Assembly (NCBI RefSeq): GCF_900496995.4
Contig: NC_044008.1
Coordinates: 1,526,453 to 1,590,452, forward strand
Length of the DNA stretch: 64,000 nucleotides
Source: Aquila chrysaetos chrysaetos
Lineage: Eukaryota > Chordata > Aves > Accipitriformes > Accipitridae
Reading direction: 5' to 3'
Part shown: positions 59,260 to 64,000 of the stretch, piece by piece
Numbering within the stretch: position 1 is the first letter of the stretch
Layout of the letters: each line of letters opens with the position of its first letter
Notes under the pieces: generated by a model
What the model was told of the DNA's origin: nothing
What the model saw: only the letters and a program-made list of their open reading frames with translations
Database searches by the model: none
Made by a program: the position numbers and the translations under genes

Positions 59260-62200
59260 CTGTATGTGACAGAAAAGAAAAGACATATAAGCAGCATATA
59301 TTCAACAGTCAGAGGATGAGTGAACTATGACTAAAGGCTGGTTGGATCACATCATGTTTGATAAGTCATATAGACTACCATATTTCTCAGACCAAAGGCA
59401 GCATTGTCCAACAACAGCTGATGGAGACCTTAGAGATGTGTAAGACCCTTGGAAACAAGTATGATCCCAAGGTTCCTATGTCAGCGTCACACATGCTCGT
59501 AGCTGGAAACAATCTAAGTCCTCCCCGGTACGGTGTGTCTCACTTAATAGGACAGGATTCAATTTACTGCCGAAATAGGAGCTACTGTGGTGACCTAGAG
59601 AACAAGCCTAAAAGACATCAAGATGTCACTATATAGCCTGACTTTAAGAAATGAAGATCTGAGAGTTTAAACTGATAGGGCAGAACAACCGTCACCAAAG
59701 CCAAGCTGAGAGCCAGACTGAACTTCCAGACTGAACTCTGCAGAAGCAGAGTGTAAAGAAGGATGGACAGAGAACACAGAGCAGAAGACCACTGCAGGAA
59801 TAGGTGCACTGGTGGTTTTGCCTTGGTTTTTTTTTGTTTTGTTTGTTTGTTTTTTGTTGTTGGTTTTTTTTTTAATAAAAAGCAAAAGCTCCCTCCCCCA
59901 GCCCTAAAATAAACACAGGTCTGCCCCAGGCACTGTTTTCAAAACACAAGTCTTGCAACCTGCTTCACATCAGACAGCAGCCATAGGATTAGCTGAGAAG
60001 GACCTGCAGGCAGCCCTCCGTGGGGAGAAGGGCCACCGCACTGCAGGTCACTGATGGAAACCGTGTCTCACAGCAGGGTCCAAACCACACTGGCTCTAGG
60101 CGCCCAGATCAACACCCTGAACTTCAGCCAGGAGGAAGCAGGAAGCTGTACAGCAAGCAGGAAAACTGGTTTACTGGGATTCCTGCAGGCAGGTAAAGTA
60201 ACCACTGCCAACCGTGGCTTGTGTGGCTTCCACAGTTACCTCCGTGCAGGGGGACAGAGCAAAAAGGCAACACAAAGTGGATCGGATCACTCAGACCAAG
60301 TCTGGCAATCCCTCTCCTTCCTTTGCAGCCGCAGAAGGCTCCCGCAGTGTCCGCTCCGAGATCCGAGGAGGGGCTGGGGTCCCCAGCAGGCAGGCCACCT
60401 TGAGCAGAGAAAGCCTACTCCTTACACACATGCAGGTGTGCAGAATGGAGCAAGGGTGAAAACTTGGCACAAAACTGGGCTGAAGAAGGGGTGCTCAGCC
60501 TCAGCTTCAAGTCTTCCTCTTATTTATCGCCTCTTTTCCACCTTACACTGAGAAAGCGGCTTCATAGTATGAAGAAGGGATGTAACTTCAGTATCCCGAC
60601 AGCGCTTCCTCCACACTGCAGGTCACGCACTTCGGGGAGGAGAGTGGTGGCGTGGTCACACTGCCATTGGGGAATTCCAGTTGCAAACCTGTTATCTTTC
60701 CAGATACGAAGGTACTAAAATACAACAAAGCCTCCTCCAAACAGTAGTATTAAAAAAAATTAAGAAAGAGGGAATACCACCATCCCTTTGTGCTCAAAGA
60801 TGAGCCCCTGCACAGAAATGTGAATGTCACATCCCAGTCCCAGCCCAGCAGCCGTCCCAGCTGTATGTTCTTTAGTTCCTCCCAGGGAACGAGTTCCACA
60901 AAGAGCACCTCTCCTCCAGGAACACAGATCACTGCTTTTTATTCCATACTCTATCTGCAGGTGGATACACTGACAAAGCTGTGGGAGGATACATCTAATG
61001 CCAGATAACCAAGTGCTACAACCCAGGTATTAAAGACTGTACTTTGCAGAGCCTGGCTGTTCTTAAAGCCTCTTTCCCTCTGCACTTCCATCCTTCAGCC
61101 TACTGGAAGGGACAATACTCTGCAAGAGATCTGCATCATCATCATCATCATGGTTTTTTTTCTGCGTTTCTGGACCTGATGTAAGGACACTGAGCCCAAA
61201 CATTTTACTATACACCTGAACCCAGAGTAACGACAGAGCAACCTGAAGCCGACACTTCATGGAGGAGTTCCCAGGATGGAGCAGCTGGCAGCCTTGGCAG
61301 ACCTGCTCCACCCTGGAAAAGTTGAGCACGCTGGCTGGAAGGTGCTTCTGAGCCCAGTGAGCTCCAGCTTCTCCATCTAATGACGCACGCAGCTTCAGTC
61401 TGACTGTTTAATATACATTATTAACCTGCTCACTCGGACTCCAGAAGCAGCTGTTCAAATCTGTTTTACAAGAACTTGTTAAGAACTGATAAAGTATTGA
61501 AGGCAGCTATGTAAACACCGGGAAGCAGGGAGCACTCAAGGTCTCGGATTGCCCTCAGGCTGCTGGAGCCCACGTGGTATCAAAAGAAAAGCACCCTTGT
61601 GCTCCATCCTCAGGTCCTGGCCACTGAGAACCCCCGTCTTGGAAAGCGCTTGCCTGTGTCACCATGGAGCCTAGGCCCTGCCTGATCACATCTGCTGCCT
61701 GCACCGGAGAACAGGAGTTGCAGAGTCTGGGACAGGGGCCATCTGCCAAAAGAGAAGGACACTGCAAGTGAGAAGAATTGGTGTGACAGACCCAATGGCT
61801 TAAAGATGAGAGGGACTAACTGAAGGAGGGACCCAAAAAAGCAGCGTGTCTTCGCAGAATTTACACAGGAAGGTGGGCTGGCAGTAGACGACAAGCAGAG
61901 CTAAGGAGATGGGATGCTGACATGGCATATCCTTGTAGCAGCTACTCCCTTCCCATAGCTTTCCAAGAATTAATCTCCCTCTGGAAAAGGGTGTTTGCCC
62001 AGATAAATTGTTATTCCTTACACAATCCAGCAAAGGGAACCCAAGTTCCTTTGCTGTAAGACTTTGGATGTCCTTGGATGACAAAGGCAACCCCTCACTG
62101 GGCACCTGAGAAATACATTCCCTCTATGCTTACCCCAAACCCAGCTAAACAACTGCTGTAGCTGCCTCGGGAGTCCCCAAACACAGTAGTCACGAGCCAG

Positions 62201-64000
62201 CAACCATGGCAGGACAGGAGGCCAGCAGCACTTCTTCACTGACTACTACTTCAAGTGCTCTCTGGGCCACTGGAGATTTGGACACGGAAGCCACTGTTTC
62301 TTACTGTTGGAAAAGGCCTGTTTGAGCCTAAGCTAAAACACAACTTGAAGCACTTCAAATTTAAAATACCATCTTCTACCCAGGAAAGCTACCAAGCCCC
62401 TGGGCTGGGTTTTTCTGAAGGTTTAATCTGGGAAATGCCAAACTTCCAGGGAGCTTCTGTGCTGAATATTGTATTGAACTTGGATCTTCAGTCTACTAAG
62501 GGAAGAAAACGGCACCATCTAAATACTACTGACAAACCGTCCTCCGCGGAAGCCTGTTCACATGACGAAGGGAAACCCTTGATGCTCCCATTCCTACCAG
62601 GGAAACACCGCTTTGATTCATCTGTTTTTAAACCCTGGAGCAACAAGAACAAACTGTGGTTGCTCCCCGTGGCTGGTATGTGCCTGTGAGCCATACTGGT
62701 GTTTCAAAGGACTCTACTGGAACTTCAGAGCTGAGATGTGGGATGGGAGAACTGCTCCCAGAGATGTCCTCTGCTCCCAGCAAACACTCAGCCTGCCCCT
62801 CAGTATCCTTCAGCTGCTGTTACTCAGCACTGCCACCCTCCCAAAAGAAGTTTTCACATTAGAGCTACCAAAGAGAAGGAAAAAGCAGCACACCCAGGAG
62901 TCAAGCACCAATTCCCAACAGCTCAACACAAACGTTTAGCCATTTTTGCGTATATGAAGCCCACACTCTAGTGCTCTTGCAGTGATCAGGCAAGCCACCT
63001 CATCAAGGACTGTTGGGGAGATTTTAAAGGTGCACTTACTTGGCTCTGTGTCCATGAACTACTTAATCTACCTGAAGGCTCTAATGCTAAGAATCACAGT
63101 CTCCAGCTGTATGTATATTGGTAATATTAATGGACATTTATAAGTTTCACAATAATCCTTACCTGTTTGGGTCTGATACCAAGAATGACAGGAACTACAA
63201 ATCTTGGGCCACATCTCTAAGCCTATGCCCATTGCTTCACTACCACCATGTCAAACAACTGTTCTATGCGCTCATAACTAAAAAATGAAGAAAAGCAGCA
63301 ATAAATTATGTATTTGCACTACTGAGTTTCCCAGAGCAGAGAAGCTGCTACAATCTAGTGCATCAATTTTAACATGTCCAAGGCTATTTTTAAAAATGCT
63401 ACAATATGAGGAATGACAGTGTTTAGCTCTATCTTATACTTGTCACGCAAGCCTGGGAAGAGACAGCAGAGGCAGGACTCTCGGGTATATGGAACATGAG
63501 ACATGTTGCAAGCACTTAAAACTCCTTCCAGATCATCTTCACAGCCTGTACCTGGCTGGCAGGATGGAAACGAGGGAGCAGGCTATCCCATTTAGCCTCC
63601 CTGAGGGACGTCCTCAGATCTTCCTTGAAGCACCTGCTGTTGGCTAGCATCAGTTTATTCACTTTTTTCCAAGGGTTTATCTTTTTCTATTCCTGTTTCA
63701 TTAAAGCATAGAGGACACCCAAAGTATCCCTTGTGTTGGCCCTGGAGATTTTATCTGACAAACCATTTTGCCTGGAAGCTTGTTCACATGAAGAAAACAG
63801 GTGACAGACTTCAGGATACTGAGCAGGCCAGATCTGCAGGGTAGTTCTTGCGATCCTGTCATGCAGCTGTCAGAGGAGTCAAGCAAAGTGGGCTGAATAA
63901 CTCAGTATTTAAATCACAGCTTTGCTTGGCCTCATTTGTAGTTCCACCCTCAAACAAAAATTGCAGCTGATGAAGAGTCATTTTGCATCTGAACAAAGTG
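59260..64000 (-). other. UBE2H: UBE2H last intron, partial
   Basis: The rest of the window is intron. The preceding UBE2H exon, which would end with EEYKQKIK, is not found up to 64,000. Contents are simple: a T/G-rich stretch at 59,826-59,876 and a short ATC run at 61,133-61,150. I recognise no mobile element or second gene. Confidence 0.85.

Overview
The window is vertebrate, almost certainly avian, nuclear DNA. Coding sequence is split into small exons with GT-AG introns, and a truncated CR1 LINE carries the bird-type ATTCTATG-like 3' end. Long T, A, C and G homopolymers and GC-rich minisatellites are frequent. No prokaryotic or viral gene is seen. The species cannot be named from the sequence.

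Layout. Bases 1-42,100 hold the 3' part of NRF1 (nuclear respiratory factor 1) on the + strand. Six coding exons (2030-2188, 3222-3419, 5169-5270, 8559-8716, 12859-12983, 40014-40177) join in frame to give the last 301 residues. A 27-kb last intron and a 1.9-kb 3' UTR ending at an AATAAA at 42,075 follow the pattern of a complete gene end. At the other end, 55,370-64,000 holds the last coding exon (59135-59259), the long 3' UTR and part of the last intron of UBE2H on the - strand. The two genes therefore converge, as in other amniotes.

Between them lies the sensory-organ microRNA cluster miR-183/96/182 on the - strand. All three mature miRNAs and their star strands are readable: miR-183 at 45,466-45,487, miR-96 at 45,345-45,367 and miR-182 at 44,720-44,743. 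The cluster spans only about 0.83 kb, whereas miR-182 lies about 4 kb from miR-96 in human. The DNA around it is GC-rich (CpG-island-like at 46.7-50.6 kb) and full of minisatellites (43.5, 45.9-46.7, 48.05-48.5, 51.1-51.75 and 53.4-53.9 kb). Short AT-rich islands of normal complexity stand out there and are good candidates for cis-regulatory elements. A - strand splice acceptor followed by an AATAAA at 42.53-42.62 kb looks like the terminal exon of the pri-miRNA.

How the parts relate. NRF1 is a transcription factor for nuclear genes of mitochondrial function. UBE2H is an E2 ubiquitin-conjugating enzyme that works with the CTLH/GID ligase. The miRNAs act in photoreceptors, hair cells and other sensory cells. 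The NRF1 3' UTR contains an 8mer match to the miR-182 seed (41,205-41,212), which raises the possibility that the cluster represses its convergent neighbour. This is inference from sequence only.
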